A stretch of DNA of 64,000 nucleotides from Adhaeribacter radiodurans (GCF_014075995.1 NZ_CP055153.1:806001-870000); one strand, 5' to 3'. Positions 1 through 10,216 are shown, numbered from the stretch's first letter. Program-made: numbers and translations. The notes: generated by a model not told the origin, from the letters alone.

Positions 1-143
1 GTGAATTTATGCACCTCAAACACGAAACTAAATCGCTTATTTGGACGATTTTAATTCCGACTTCCTTACTAGTGTGGTTATTGATTGCCTTAATTACGGA
101 AGGTACCTATTTTGGTGATTCTGTGTATAACTATTTAAAGTAA
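1..143 (+). CDS. Cytochrome c oxidase subunit IV family protein, C-terminal part
   Basis: The reading frame is open from base 3 to the TAA at 141-143, so only the last 46 residues are present. They read EFMHLKHE followed by a long hydrophobic helix (about residues 13-33 of the fragment) and a short polar tail. The MHLKHE-then-helix arrangement is typical of the small CyoD/CoxD-like subunit IV of caa3-type haem-copper oxidases. The next gene starts 10 bases downstream and is a SCO copper chaperone, which fits the end of an oxidase operon. The family is inferred from this tail and the neighbours, since the rest of the gene lies outside the window. Confidence 0.7.
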   Translation, partial: EFMHLKHETKSLIWTILIPTSLLVWLLIALITEGTYFGDSVYNYLK

Positions 144-153
144 AGTATTTTAT

Positions 154-828
154 ATGTCTCCGAAGAAGGTACTAATGCTAGGGATACTACTATTAGTACC
201 TATTTTTTTGTTTTTGTTTTTAAAAGGTTTTGGAACCAACCATTATTCCTTACCTACCTACTATCCTACTATTAATGAAGATACAGAGCTGCCGGTAGTA
301 AAAGATGGTGATACGGTATTCCAGAAAGTGCCGGATTTTAGATTTGTTTCGCAGGAAGGTAAATCAGTATCGCAAGCCGACCTGAATAATACAGTGTACG
401 TTGCTAATTTCTTTTTTGCCTCTTGCCAGGATGTTTGTAAAAAAATGTCGGCGCAAATGGTACGGGTTAACGAAGCTTTTAAGAATAACCCACAGGTAAA
501 ACTTATTTCCTATACCGTTGACCCGGAAAGAGATTCGGTAGCTGTTTTAAAACGATATGCCGAAATGTATCAGGCTAATCCAGCCAAATGGCTTTTTGTA
601 ACGGGGCCAAAGACTGAATTGTACGCCTTAGCCCATAATGGTTATAAAGTGTCGGCTATGCAAGCTCCAGGCACTATTCCAGATTTCATTCATTCCGAAA
701 AGTTAATTTTAGTAGATAAAGAAAAACACGTGCGCGGTATTTATGATGGTACTAACCCGCAGGATGTGGACCGCTTAATTACCGAAATAACCGTGCTACT
801 GCACAGTTATCAGCAAGATGAAAAATAA
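154..828 (+). CDS. SCO1/SenC family copper chaperone
   Basis: This 224-residue protein has one N-terminal membrane anchor (about residues 5-25) and a thioredoxin-like SCO domain (about 58-215). The copper-binding CxxxC motif is C91-C95 and the distal histidine ligand is H179 in DFIHSEK. SCO proteins deliver copper to the CuA site of cytochrome oxidase on the outer face of the cytoplasmic membrane. The gene begins 10 bases after the oxidase subunit and overlaps the DUF420 gene by 11 bases, so the genes are almost certainly co-transcribed. Family assignment is firm, and the partner oxidase is inferred from context. Confidence 0.93.
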   Translation: MSPKKVLMLGILLLVPIFLFLFLKGFGTNHYSLPTYYPTINEDTELPVVKDGDTVFQKVPDFRFVSQEGKSVSQADLNNTVYVANFFFASCQDVCKKMSAQMVRVNEAFKNNPQVKLISYTVDPERDSVAVLKRYAEMYQANPAKWLFVTGPKTELYALAHNGYKVSAMQAPGTIPDFIHSEKLILVDKEKHVRGIYDGTNPQDVDRLITEITVLLHSYQQDEK

Positions 829-1345
829 CGATCGTACATACCTTATAGTAATTGCCATACTTTCGGTGGCAGTTCCTGCTTTGGTAGCTTTTTTATTATT
901 TATGCCGCAAACGGGTAAGTTAGGCAATGTTAATGTTACCTTTCTTCCTAAACTGCATGCACTGCTTAATTCTTTAACGGCAATAGCTTTAGTAACCGGT
1001 TATTCATTTGTAAAGCGTAAGAATATTCGTGGTCATCGGTTCGCTATGGTTACGGCATTTACTTTATCTGCCTTTTTTTTAATTTCGTATGTAACGTATC
1101 ATTACCAAGCGGAACCTACCCGTTATGGTGGCGAAGGAACCCTTAAAGCAATTTACTACGTAATATTATTAACGCATATTGTTTTAGCAGCAGTTATTGT
1201 TCCTTTAGTACTTTTATCTGTTTATTTTGCGGTGAGCGACCAAATTAATCGACATCGTAAAATTGCCCGTTGGACATTTCCTATTTGGTTATATGTAGCC
1301 ATTACGGGAGTAGTAGTTTATTTTATGATTGCGCCTTATTATTAA
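818..1345 (+). CDS. DUF420 membrane protein (CtaM/YozB-like)
   Basis: The 175-residue product is almost entirely hydrophobic, with about five predicted membrane helices. It has conserved-looking polar spots, a KLHALLN segment near residue 45, HYQAEPTRYGGEG near 95 and an HRKIARWTFPIWLY C-terminal segment, which are the hallmarks of DUF420. The family includes CtaM of Staphylococcus aureus, which is needed for aa3 oxidase activity. Here it overlaps the SCO gene by 11 bases. A role in oxidase assembly is inferred from the family and operon. Confidence 0.85.
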   Translation: MKNNDRTYLIVIAILSVAVPALVAFLLFMPQTGKLGNVNVTFLPKLHALLNSLTAIALVTGYSFVKRKNIRGHRFAMVTAFTLSAFFLISYVTYHYQAEPTRYGGEGTLKAIYYVILLTHIVLAAVIVPLVLLSVYFAVSDQINRHRKIARWTFPIWLYVAITGVVVYFMIAPYY

Positions 1346-1372
1346 GGTTAAATACTTAAGTGTACAAAAATT

Positions 1373-1615
1373 ATGAAACGGTTTTCAAAAGTATTTATAT
1401 TCATTTTTTCATTAGTAGTTCTGATGACATTTGCTGATGTTTCTGCATCGGCTCAATGCGTTTTATGTCGTTCATCCGTCGAGTCAAACCGGGCAGATGA
1501 TAAACTAAGCAAATTTGGCAATGGCTTAAATAAAGGTATTTTATTTTTAATGACAGTACCTTATTTATTAGTAGGAACAGTGGGCTTTCTGTGGTACCGG
1601 AATCGTAAAAAGTAA
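1373..1615 (+). CDS. Small exported CxxC membrane protein of the oxidase operon
   Basis: The 80-residue product has an N-terminal signal (about 1-27, ending SASA), then a CVLC motif just after the predicted cleavage site, and a second hydrophobic helix (about 55-75) with a basic RNRKK tail. The cysteines would lie outside the cytoplasmic membrane. The gene follows the DUF420 gene by 27 bases in the same direction and is probably the last gene of the operon. I do not know a named family. A CxxC beside SCO suggests a metal or thiol role in oxidase maturation, which is inference only. Confidence 0.7.
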   Translation: MKRFSKVFIFIFSLVVLMTFADVSASAQCVLCRSSVESNRADDKLSKFGNGLNKGILFLMTVPYLLVGTVGFLWYRNRKK

Positions 1616-2073
1616 TTCTGGGCTCCTCTGCCTTCCCTTATAAGTACTTTATTCATAAAGAATTTTCGAGCTATCACCTAAGTAATATGGCTCTTATTTC
1701 GGCTTGCATTTATATAAGTTAAATAAAATCGGATTGCTGCCCGCTATATCAACTTCACCAGGAAATTGGACTTGGCTTTAATTGATGAGTTGTACATTGG
1801 CTAGGGGCATTCTTTTGGATTAGTTTCCGCGGTTAAAGTATTACTGTACTATTTAGCCCGTAACACTTCTTAATAAGTTTATTTAGTAGTTAAGAGTATA
1901 TAAAAATTAGTATATTCTTAGCAGTTTCTAAATATCCTGAGAGCTACATTTATATTTATTTACTATTATTTCGTGTAGTCTGCGCTATAACGCATTAGCT
2001 TATTGATTACTTGTGAATTCTATGGGACTTAGCACAATTTTTGAATAAATTTGGGTAACCATTCCTATAAGCG
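1616..2073. other. Intergenic region, no gene seen
   Basis: These 458 AT-rich bases separate the oxidase operon from the sensor kinase. I see no ORF of convincing length, no strong hairpin terminator and no tRNA-like fold. It must hold the kinase promoter, but I could not pick out a convincing box. Confidence 0.6.
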
Positions 2074-5000
2074 TTGAAGTCCCGATCTTTCCCATATATT
2101 CATTTAATTGCTGCAGTAATGTGCTTTGCGGCGGCCGCATTGCTTAATCTGTATACTTATTTCTCTCAATCTTCCACAGATAAAAATGTTTCTTTTGTAG
2201 CGGATAATATTACTAAAGCTATTAGTGCGGCTGAACAAGATGTAATTGTAGCTAAAACCTATTTGCGGGAAGATACTGTTTTATTCTCTAAGCTTCTGGG
2301 TAAAACGCAGTATCCGTGTTTTATTATGAAAGGTGACCAACTCATTTTTTGGTCCGATCATACTACGGTTACGGATTTTGATAATGCCTCTATAAAAGAA
2401 AGATTTAGCATTGTAGAATCTAAACACGGCAAATACCTGGTGAATAAAGAGAATTATCAAAATTTTTCTATTCTCCTATATATTCCGCTGGAGGTTAGTT
2501 TTGGAATTAATAACAATTATCTGCAATCGGGTTTAAACGAGGCCATTTTTGGTAGTATGCAGGCCCGTATTATTACTGACTCCAACTCTCCTTTTCCAAA
2601 ATTACGTACTTCTGATGGTACGTATTTGTTCTCCTTACAGCAATTAGTAGAAACCGACGTACGCAAAAGTAGCCAGGCAGCAATTGCGGTTATAACTTTA
2701 GGAATAGGTTTTTTGGTGTATTGTTTAATTTTTGTAAGCCAATCTTATTTACGCCGGGGTAGTTATGTTAAAGGATTAATTATATTAATAGTGCCTTTAT
2801 TCGTTCTTCGCCTGGTACTGCTTTATTTTAACTTTCCGTTCTCGGTTTTAGAACTAGAAGTTTTTAACCCTAAATTATACGCGGCATCTTTTTGGTCACC
2901 TTCCATTGGCGATTTGCTTTTAAATGCAATTTTGTTGGCGGTTCTTACTTTTAATTTAGCTTACATTTTCCGGCATCTGCAAATAACGAGTTACCTTAAA
3001 AATGTAAATAAGACTAGCCGGATTTTAGTAAAACTAGGTTGTGCTGTTGCTTTCTACGTAATGTTGCACAGCCTGTATGTTTTTTATTTAGATTCGTTTA
3101 CGAACTCGTTACTAGTATTAGATGTATCGCAGAGCTTAGATTTTTCTTTTTATAAATTTCTGCTTTATACTGCTTTCATTCTGCATACAGCAATCTTTTT
3201 TATTTTTGTTCATTTATTAACTCAAATTTTTCATGCGGTACAACCCGATAGTACGGCGTCTTACTGGTATTATGTATTAACTGGTTCGGGTGCAATTTGT
3301 GTTATTATAGGAGCTCTTAGCAACAAAGCCGATGTTATTTTATTCGGTTTAACCCTCCTGTTCTTTGTGGCGGTTATTTACGTTCGCTTTCGCCGGAATA
3401 TTACGGCCAATCCCTACCAAACGTATTTATTTATTTTCTGGATTATTGGCATGAGCTCCGTAGCGGGTAGCTTGGCTATGTACGTGCATTATCAAAATTT
3501 ACTTTTAGTAAATAAACAAAAGTTTGCTTCCGGTATTTTGCTGGATAATGATATTCAGGGCGAGTATTTATTAAATGATATTTCGCTTAAAGTGCAGGCC
3601 GATCCTTCCATCCGGAATAAATTTAAATTAGAACCTTTCGTAAATATAGATTTTGTAAAGCAGAAAATTGAACGGTACTACCTACGCGATTATTTTGATA
3701 AGTACGAAGTTAAGGTAAGGGTATTTGATGCCAATGGTATGACCTTAGATAGAGAGGGCTTGGAATTAGGGGAAGACGATGACATTACTCTTCCCCTTTA
3801 TCTTAAATATTTTCTGGAGAAGGCAGTTCCTACGGAGCATGAAGGCTTATTTTTGATAAAAGAAGAAGAAGAGCAAAACTCGCGTAAATACATTCAGTTT
3901 ATCCGTTTACGGAATGTAAATAAAACGCTGGCTACTATTGTGCTGGAACTTAATTTAAAAAAGTTAACGCCATACAGCGTAATTCCTGAGTTATTAGTAG
4001 ATCAGAAATTTTTTCAGCCCTTATACAACCGGGATTTTAGTTACGCTTTTTATCAGAATAAAAGACTTACCTATAACGAAGGTGATTATAATTATATCCG
4101 TTTCTTTTCTCCGGCTATACTGGATAATCCGGAATTAAAAGTGAATGGTTTGCAGGTAAATGGGTATCACCATTTAGGTTTCCCAACAAAGGACGGTAAA
4201 ATACTGGTAGTAACTACGGCGCATTATTCTTTGCGCGATGTAGCCTCTAACTTTTCAGCTTTGTTTCTGGTACACACCTTCTGCTTGTTGCTGTACATGT
4301 TGCTATTTTTATTAATGCGGGCCCGTTACTTTCGGAGCTTCAGCACCAATTTTAGCACTAAGATTCAATTGTACCTCAATTTTGGTATTTTAATTCCATT
4401 AGTATTAATCAGTATTGCAACAGCAAGTTTAGTAACGGGTTCTTACCGCCGCGATTTAGAAGATACCTACAACAAACGGGGAAAATTAATCCAGGAAAAC
4501 TTTCTGAACACAATTGCCAGAAAGGGCGATCGCGGTAATCAAGAGCGATTAGGCGACCAAGTACGGCAACTCGCTGATTTATCGGAGACGGATATTAATT
4601 TGTATGATAATCAGGGAAAATTACTTTATTCGAGTCAGCCGTTAATTTTTGATGCAGGGCTTTTATCCCGTTATATCAATCCGGAAGCTTTTGTAAGTAT
4701 TGAAGAAGGGCGGGCCCGTAAAGTATTGTTGCAGGAACAGGCGGGTAATATCCGGTTTAATGCCTTATACCTGCCCCTGTATGCTGATGGCCACAAAGAA
4801 AGCGTAAAAGCCTTTATTGGATTACCTTTTTTTGATTCGGAAAAAGAACTTGATTCGAAGCTCATTGAACTTTTTACCACCATAATGAACATTTTTACGT
4901 CGATGTTTATTGTATTTATGGTGCTTACCTACGTGGCTTCGCGCGCTTTAACGGTACCTTTAAAGTTGGTTACCCAGAAGTTAAAGCAAACTACTCTTAC

Positions 5001-5793
5001 TGGACAAAATGAAAAATTGGATTACCACTCAGCAGATGAAATTGGCTTATTGGTAAGCGAATACAATAACATGTTGTTAAAGCTGGAAGAAAGTAAAAAA
5101 GAACTGGCAACCCGCGAGAAAGAAGCCGCCTGGCGCGAAATGGCGCGGCAAGTAGCGCACGAAATTAAAAATCCGCTAACACCGATGAAATTGTCGTTGC
5201 AATATTTGCAGAAAGCTATTTCCGAAAAGCGGGAAAATACAGAAGCGTTAATTAGTAAAATTTCGGGTACCCTTATTACGCAAATTAATACCTTAAGTGA
5301 TATTGCTACTTCCTTTTCTAACTTTACTACTCTCCCGGATTTAAAACCGGAGAAAATTAACATTGCCGGTATTTTACAGCAATGCGCGGAACTGCACCAG
5401 GATGCTAATAATCGTATTCAGATTCATATTCCGGAAGGGGATTACCACGTATTTGCCGACGAAAGTTTGATGGTGCGAACCTTTAATAATTTACTAATTA
5501 ATGCCTTGCAGGCTATTCCGGCGGGCCGTACACCTTGTATTTGGGTTTCGTTGCAGAAAACGTCGCCTGATAAAGTGCTTATTTCGGTGCAGGATAATGG
5601 CAGCGGTATTCCCGCCGAAATTTGCCACAAAGTATTTATTCCGAATTTTAGTACTAAATTCTCCGGTTCGGGAATTGGCTTAGCCGTGGCGAAGCGAGGC
5701 ATTGAAAGTGCGGGCGGCCGTATATGGTTCCATACGACCGAAGACCAGGGTACCACCTTTTTTATTCAATTACCGGCTGTGGACGAAGCATGA
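2074..5793 (+). CDS. Large NtrY-like membrane sensor histidine kinase
   Basis: The 1239-residue protein has an N-terminal helix, an extracytoplasmic region (about 35-200), a cluster of helices (about 200-480), a second sensor region (about 490-740), two more helices flanking a further sensor region (about 745-940), then HAMP (about 953-1005), a HisKA domain with the phospho-acceptor H1029 in AHEIKNPLTP, and a HATPase domain with N box, DNGSGIP (about residue 1173) and GSGIGLAVAK. Kinase layout and the NPLTPMKLSLQ sequence resemble NtrY-type kinases. An in-frame stop lies at 2068-2070, so translation starts at TTG 2074 or ATG 2119. No response regulator is adjacent. The stop overlaps the next start as ATGA, implying translational coupling. 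Confidence 0.9.
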   Translation: MKSRSFPYIHLIAAVMCFAAAALLNLYTYFSQSSTDKNVSFVADNITKAISAAEQDVIVAKTYLREDTVLFSKLLGKTQYPCFIMKGDQLIFWSDHTTVTDFDNASIKERFSIVESKHGKYLVNKENYQNFSILLYIPLEVSFGINNNYLQSGLNEAIFGSMQARIITDSNSPFPKLRTSDGTYLFSLQQLVETDVRKSSQAAIAVITLGIGFLVYCLIFVSQSYLRRGSYVKGLIILIVPLFVLRLVLLYFNFPFSVLELEVFNPKLYAASFWSPSIGDLLLNAILLAVLTFNLAYIFRHLQITSYLKNVNKTSRILVKLGCAVAFYVMLHSLYVFYLDSFTNSLLVLDVSQSLDFSFYKFLLYTAFILHTAIFFIFVHLLTQIFHAVQPDSTASYWYYVLTGSGAICVIIGALSNKADVILFGLTLLFFVAVIYVRFRRNITANPYQTYLFIFWIIGMSSVAGSLAMYVHYQNLLLVNKQKFASGILLDNDIQGEYLLNDISLKVQADPSIRNKFKLEPFVNIDFVKQKIERYYLRDYFDKYEVKVRVFDANGMTLDREGLELGEDDDITLPLYLKYFLEKAVPTEHEGLFLIKEEEEQNSRKYIQFIRLRNVNKTLATIVLELNLKKLTPYSVIPELLVDQKFFQPLYNRDFSYAFYQNKRLTYNEGDYNYIRFFSPAILDNPELKVNGLQVNGYHHLGFPTKDGKILVVTTAHYSLRDVASNFSALFLVHTFCLLLYMLLFLLMRARYFRSFSTNFSTKIQLYLNFGILIPLVLISIATASLVTGSYRRDLEDTYNKRGKLIQENFLNTIARKGDRGNQERLGDQVRQLADLSETDINLYDNQGKLLYSSQPLIFDAGLLSRYINPEAFVSIEEGRARKVLLQEQAGNIRFNALYLPLYADGHKESVKAFIGLPFFDSEKELDSKLIELFTTIMNIFTSMFIVFMVLTYVASRALTVPLKLVTQKLKQTTLTGQNEKLDYHSADEIGLLVSEYNNMLLKLEESKKELATREKEAAWREMARQVAHEIKNPLTPMKLSLQYLQKAISEKRENTEALISKISGTLITQINTLSDIATSFSNFTTLPDLKPEKINIAGILQQCAELHQDANNRIQIHIPEGDYHVFADESLMVRTFNNLLINALQAIPAGRTPCIWVSLQKTSPDKVLISVQDNGSGIPAEICHKVFIPNFSTKFSGSGIGLAVAKRGIESAGGRIWFHTTEDQGTTFFIQLPAVDEA

Positions 5794-8700
5794 TTAAATG
5801 GGGGTTGGTGGGAGTTTTATGGGGCCTTATTTCCTGGTCGGCCCAGGCCCAATATTCCAATCAACGGTGTAAATGGGTGAAACTCTCCGATGTGCCCGTT
5901 CAACTAGATTCACTTACTATTTTGCCGGGTTCTATCGTTCTGCAAGGTGCTGCCGCCGACACACTCCGGTATTTATATAATCCGTCGCTTAATCAGTTTC
6001 AGCTAGTTCGTCCTCCGGTAGCAACTATCAAGTTAGATAGTTTAGGAAAAGTTGCTCCAAGTTATAACGTTTCCCGCGATTCTGTTTTAGTTTGTTACCG
6101 GGTATTGCCCTTAAATCTGGCTATGGCCCGCTATCGCCGTAAAATAACTGCGAACGATTCGGTTTACTTGCCAGGTGCCAAAATCTACACCGAACAAATT
6201 GCGCCTAAAAAAGAAGAGTTGTTCCGCACCCCCGGATTAAGTAAAAACGGGGCGATTACCCGTGGTATATCTTTCGGTAATACGCAAAATGTATTCGTAA
6301 ACTCAGCTTTAAATTTACAATTAGAAGGAAAGTTATCCGAAGATATTGGCATTACAGCTTCTATTTCGGACCAAAATGTGCCTTTTCAACCCCAAGGTAA
6401 TACGCAGCAACTGCAGGAATTTGACCGTATTTTTATCACTCTTCAACACCGGCTCTGGAATGTAACAGCCGGCGATATTGTATTGCGCAACAAACCCGAT
6501 TACTTTTTGCGCTATTATAAAAACGTGCAAGGCGCCGCTTTTGAAGTGAATTATTCTCCTAAACCCAATCAAAAAGCCAGCACTTCGGCGGTTGCTTCGG
6601 TGGCAAAAGGTAAATTTTCTTCTATTCAGATAAAGCCAATTGAGAATGTGCAGGGGCCTTACCGGTTAACAGGTCCAGCTTCGGAGAAATATATTATTGT
6701 GCTGGCAAATTCCGAAAAAGTATATCTGGATGGAAAATTACTTTCCCGCGGATTCAACTACGATTACGTGATTGATTATAACCAGGCCGAAATTACTTTT
6801 ACTACCCGTAACGTAATTATTCGTTCTTCCCGCATCCGCGTAGATTTTGAATATTCCGACCGGAACTATAACCGGAGTATTTACCAGGCCAGCCATTATC
6901 AGGAATTTAATAAAGTAAATGTCCACGCCAATATTTACAACGAATCGGACAACCCGAACAATTTATTAAACCTTGATTTAAAACCAAGCGACAAACAATT
7001 GCTGCAAGAGATAGGAGATAGCTTGCAATTAGCCTATACGCCAGGAGTTGAAACAGTACCTTACGATCCGCAACAAGTACTGTACAAAGACTCTACGGTG
7101 TTGGTTAATGGCGTAGCCAGGCAGATTTACGTGTATACGGAGGATTCTACTTTAGCCAATTATTATTCGTTGCGCTTTACCGATGTTGGGCAAGGTAAGG
7201 GCGATTATGTGCAGGTAACAACTTCGGTAAACGGGCGGTCTTTTAAATGGGTAGCTCCGGTAGAGGGTAAACTTCAGGGTCGGTACTTACCGGTGCGGAT
7301 ATTACCTACTCCCATTCGCAAGCAAATGGCTACAGTAGGAGCCGCTTACCAGGTAAATAAAGAAACCAGTGTTTACCTGGAAGCCGCCGCTTCTAAATAT
7401 GATGTAAACCGCTTTTCAGAAAAAAACTCCGACGATGATAATGGTAAAGCCATTAAGGTAGGTTACACCGTAAAGGAAAAAAGCTTGCCTATATTAGGGA
7501 AATATAAATTACAGAGTACATTTAATTACGAATTTACTGACCGCAACTTCGTGTCCATTGATCGTTACCGGGACATTGAATTTGACCGGGACTGGAGCAA
7601 TGGAATTACTGCCGAAACTCGCCAGAGCGATAATATTGTAAATTTTTCGGTGGGAGTAGTTAAAGATAATACCCACGCCATTAATTACCGGATTAGCCGA
7701 CGTTACCGGCCCCACGAAGTGGATGGAGTACAGCATTATGTAGATGTAGTGCAAACGTTTAAAGGCTTATCATTAAAGGGTAACCTTTTTACCTTAAATA
7801 GTACCCGGTTAAATAAAATTAAATCGGCTTGGGTACGCGGGTTGGCAGAAATAAGCTATCCGACCAAGAAAATTGTACCGGGGTATACCTATCGTTTCGA
7901 TAAAAACCGGGAAGATTCGGTGCTTAATCCGGACTCGTTGGCTAGCTCAGCTATTTATTTTGACGAACACATTTTTTTTGCACGCAGTAAAGATAGTGCG
8001 GCTACCCGTTACGGAGTCAGTTATGGTTATCGCCAGGACCGCCGGCCCCGCCAGGGAGAATTAAGTCAACCCGAAACGGCTCAAACGTATAATGGCTATT
8101 TACAGACGCGGGTAGGAGGTACTCAGGATATTCAAGCGCAGCTTACTTACCGGGAAGTAAACAGTGTAGATAGTTTAAATAAAGCTACCGTTTTATCGAG
8201 CATTAACTGGAATGGCGATTTACTGCAGCGGCATTTACGTTCAGAATTAAGTTACACGGTAGCTACCGGCCGCGAGGTGAAACGCGAATATGAGTTTATT
8301 CAAACCGTACCCGGTCAGGGAACCCACTATCTAATGCCCGCCGGAAACCCCCGTGATTTAAACGATTACTACGAGGCCCAAACGCCGGATGCTCAATATC
8401 GCACGTACATAAAAGTATTTTTGCCCACCGATCAATACATTATAGCTTATACCAACCGATTAAATTACCGGTTAAACTCAAGTTTACCACGGGCTTGGCA
8501 AGTAGCGCCTTCTTCTATTAAGAAATTGGTTTCCCGGTTTACAGCCCTTACTTCTATAACAATGGACCGGAAAACAACCGATCCGAACCTGATTACCCGA
8601 TTTAATCCGTTTAGCCAGAATACAGAAGATAGTTTGCTGCTTTCTATGAATAATTCCTTCCGGAATACTATTTTTTATAACCGTAGTAATTCCAAGTTTG

Positions 8701-9296
8701 GTTTAGAATTTACTATGCAGCAAAATCAGCAGAAAATTTTACTAACGAATGGTACCGATACCCGAAGCTTGCGGATTCAAAGTATAAATGGACGTTACAA
8801 CTTAAATGAGTATTTTACTTCTAAATTACAAGTAAACCGTACCCGGCGCGGCAATAATTCTAATTATTTAAGTACCCGTACTTACCAGATTCAGGCGTAC
8901 GAAGCTATACCGGAGTTTGCCTTTCAGCCCAATAATAAACTTAGGTTTACCAGTACGTACCAATACGCCGCAAAAAAAAATAACTACCGGAAAGAAGATC
9001 CGGAAAAAGCAGTTTTCAACGATTTAGGATTTGAAAGCCGCCTGAGCCAGGTAAATAAACGTACATTTTCGGGGCAGTTGCATTATACGCACGTGTTTTT
9101 CAAAGGTGAAGTAAATACGCCGGTAGGTTACGAAATGCTAAATGCTCTCCGGCCCGGCAACAATTTTACCTGGAACCTGAACCTGCAACAGCAGCTCAAT
9201 AATGGTTTAAATTTATCTTTTAACTACGATGGCCGTAAGCCCAGCAGTTTACGCGCTTTTCACTCCGGCCGCATGCAGGTATCGGTTTTATTTTGA
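5790..9296 (+). CDS. Putative outer-membrane beta-barrel protein coupled to the kinase
   Basis: I chose ATG 5790, which overlaps the kinase TGA as ATGA and gives a clean signal peptide (MIKWGLVGVLWGLISWSAQAQ). The frame is open 66 bases further upstream, but that extension only shadows the kinase end. The mature ~1147 residues are rich in alternating aromatic/polar strands and end in aromatic VSVLF, typical of an outer-membrane barrel. A segment near residues 290-360 (YRLTG, SEKVYLDGKLL, YDYVIDYN, RIRVDFEYSD) resembles a repeat seen in large Bacteroidota surface proteins such as SprA, but the protein is far shorter than SprA. It is a conserved-looking hypothetical protein whose function is unknown. 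Confidence 0.72.
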   Translation: MIKWGLVGVLWGLISWSAQAQYSNQRCKWVKLSDVPVQLDSLTILPGSIVLQGAAADTLRYLYNPSLNQFQLVRPPVATIKLDSLGKVAPSYNVSRDSVLVCYRVLPLNLAMARYRRKITANDSVYLPGAKIYTEQIAPKKEELFRTPGLSKNGAITRGISFGNTQNVFVNSALNLQLEGKLSEDIGITASISDQNVPFQPQGNTQQLQEFDRIFITLQHRLWNVTAGDIVLRNKPDYFLRYYKNVQGAAFEVNYSPKPNQKASTSAVASVAKGKFSSIQIKPIENVQGPYRLTGPASEKYIIVLANSEKVYLDGKLLSRGFNYDYVIDYNQAEITFTTRNVIIRSSRIRVDFEYSDRNYNRSIYQASHYQEFNKVNVHANIYNESDNPNNLLNLDLKPSDKQLLQEIGDSLQLAYTPGVETVPYDPQQVLYKDSTVLVNGVARQIYVYTEDSTLANYYSLRFTDVGQGKGDYVQVTTSVNGRSFKWVAPVEGKLQGRYLPVRILPTPIRKQMATVGAAYQVNKETSVYLEAAASKYDVNRFSEKNSDDDNGKAIKVGYTVKEKSLPILGKYKLQSTFNYEFTDRNFVSIDRYRDIEFDRDWSNGITAETRQSDNIVNFSVGVVKDNTHAINYRISRRYRPHEVDGVQHYVDVVQTFKGLSLKGNLFTLNSTRLNKIKSAWVRGLAEISYPTKKIVPGYTYRFDKNREDSVLNPDSLASSAIYFDEHIFFARSKDSAATRYGVSYGYRQDRRPRQGELSQPETAQTYNGYLQTRVGGTQDIQAQLTYREVNSVDSLNKATVLSSINWNGDLLQRHLRSELSYTVATGREVKREYEFIQTVPGQGTHYLMPAGNPRDLNDYYEAQTPDAQYRTYIKVFLPTDQYIIAYTNRLNYRLNSSLPRAWQVAPSSIKKLVSRFTALTSITMDRKTTDPNLITRFNPFSQNTEDSLLLSMNNSFRNTIFYNRSNSKFGLEFTMQQNQQKILLTNGTDTRSLRIQSINGRYNLNEYFTSKLQVNRTRRGNNSNYLSTRTYQIQAYEAIPEFAFQPNNKLRFTSTYQYAAKKNNYRKEDPEKAVFNDLGFESRLSQVNKRTFSGQLHYTHVFFKGEVNTPVGYEMLNALRPGNNFTWNLNLQQQLNNGLNLSFNYDGRKPSSLRAFHSGRMQVSVLF

Positions 9297-9380
9297 TATT
9301 GTAGCTTAATGCTTCAAGTTTGATTTAGCAATAGGTTCTGATCAAAAAATGCAGTTTTAGTTATACCTAGTATAATAAAG

Positions 9381-10064
9381 CTACTTGCCAAAAACAGCTT
9401 TAGCAGCAGGTAAAGTAATTATAGCCCATTCGTGGTACATTTTGCCGGAAAAATGCAGCTTATCCGAAGCTACGTAAGATTCATCTTGTGCTGCCTTGCG
9501 GGAAGCAGGCGTAATATCTACAAAAACAACCCCAGCCAGGTGGCATTCTTCTTTTGCTACTGCATTAAAAGCATTAATTTCCTGTGTAATTTTATTTCGA
9601 TCCCGGTCTTCAGCAAAAGGAGTAACACCCCAATCCGGAATAGAAAGCACTACTACATGGCTGGGCTGGTTAGCCGCAAATTTTACAGCAGTATTTACTA
9701 AATCCCGAAACTCGGTTCGGTAGGTTTCCAAGCTTTGGCCACGGTATTGATTGTTTACTCCAATTAATAGAGTTACTAAATTATAGGTATTAGTAAGATT
9801 ACTTTCCCGAATAGCCTCCTGTAACTCTGCTGTTGTCCATCCGGTACGAGCTACTGTAACCGGGTTACTTATTTCTACTCCGGCTTGGCGCAAATAATCA
9901 GCTAGAAAGTAGGTCCAGCGGTTTTCAGTAGTTACACTTTCGCCAATGGTATAAGAATCGCCGAGCGCTAAGTAAGTGTATTTTGCGAAAATAGACGGAG
10001 AAGCTGGTTCCGGGTACATTATAGATTCTTTGTTGTTACAAGCCAAACATAAAATTACCAGCAC
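9381..10064 (-). CDS. SGNH/GDSL-family hydrolase lipoprotein
   Basis: The protein carries block I GDSY near the N-terminus (ALGDSYTIGE), block III-like LIGVNNQ, and the C-terminal DKLHFSG with the catalytic Asp-x-x-His, so the Ser-Asp-His esterase/lipase machinery is complete. It ends at 9381 and starts at a GTG (10064) with LVILCLAC as lipobox. In-frame hydrophobic codons continue upstream to a TAG, and a CTG at 10079 would give a fuller lipoprotein signal (SSWLVLVILCLAC), so the start is uncertain. Probably a periplasmic or surface-anchored esterase with unknown substrate. Confidence 0.85.
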   Translation of the reverse strand: MLVILCLACNNKESIMYPEPASPSIFAKYTYLALGDSYTIGESVTTENRWTYFLADYLRQAGVEISNPVTVARTGWTTAELQEAIRESNLTNTYNLVTLLIGVNNQYRGQSLETYRTEFRDLVNTAVKFAANQPSHVVVLSIPDWGVTPFAEDRDRNKITQEINAFNAVAKEECHLAGVVFVDITPASRKAAQDESYVASDKLHFSGKMYHEWAIITLPAAKAVFGK

Positions 10065-10216
10065 TAACCAACTACTCAGCTTTATCCATTTTATGGGTGA
10101 AATTTTCTAATACCTACGAAGTTGAAATTATTTTGTATTTAGCGCTGGTCGCAATAGTAAGAGCAATAGCTAGGTATACAATGCTACTTACTTAAAGCTT
10201 AACATGAGTTATTAAA

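Noticed and set aside
5724-5789. Longer N-terminus for the outer-membrane protein
   Set aside because: It lies inside the kinase gene, lacks a signal peptide at its start, and the ATGA overlap at 5790 is a better start.
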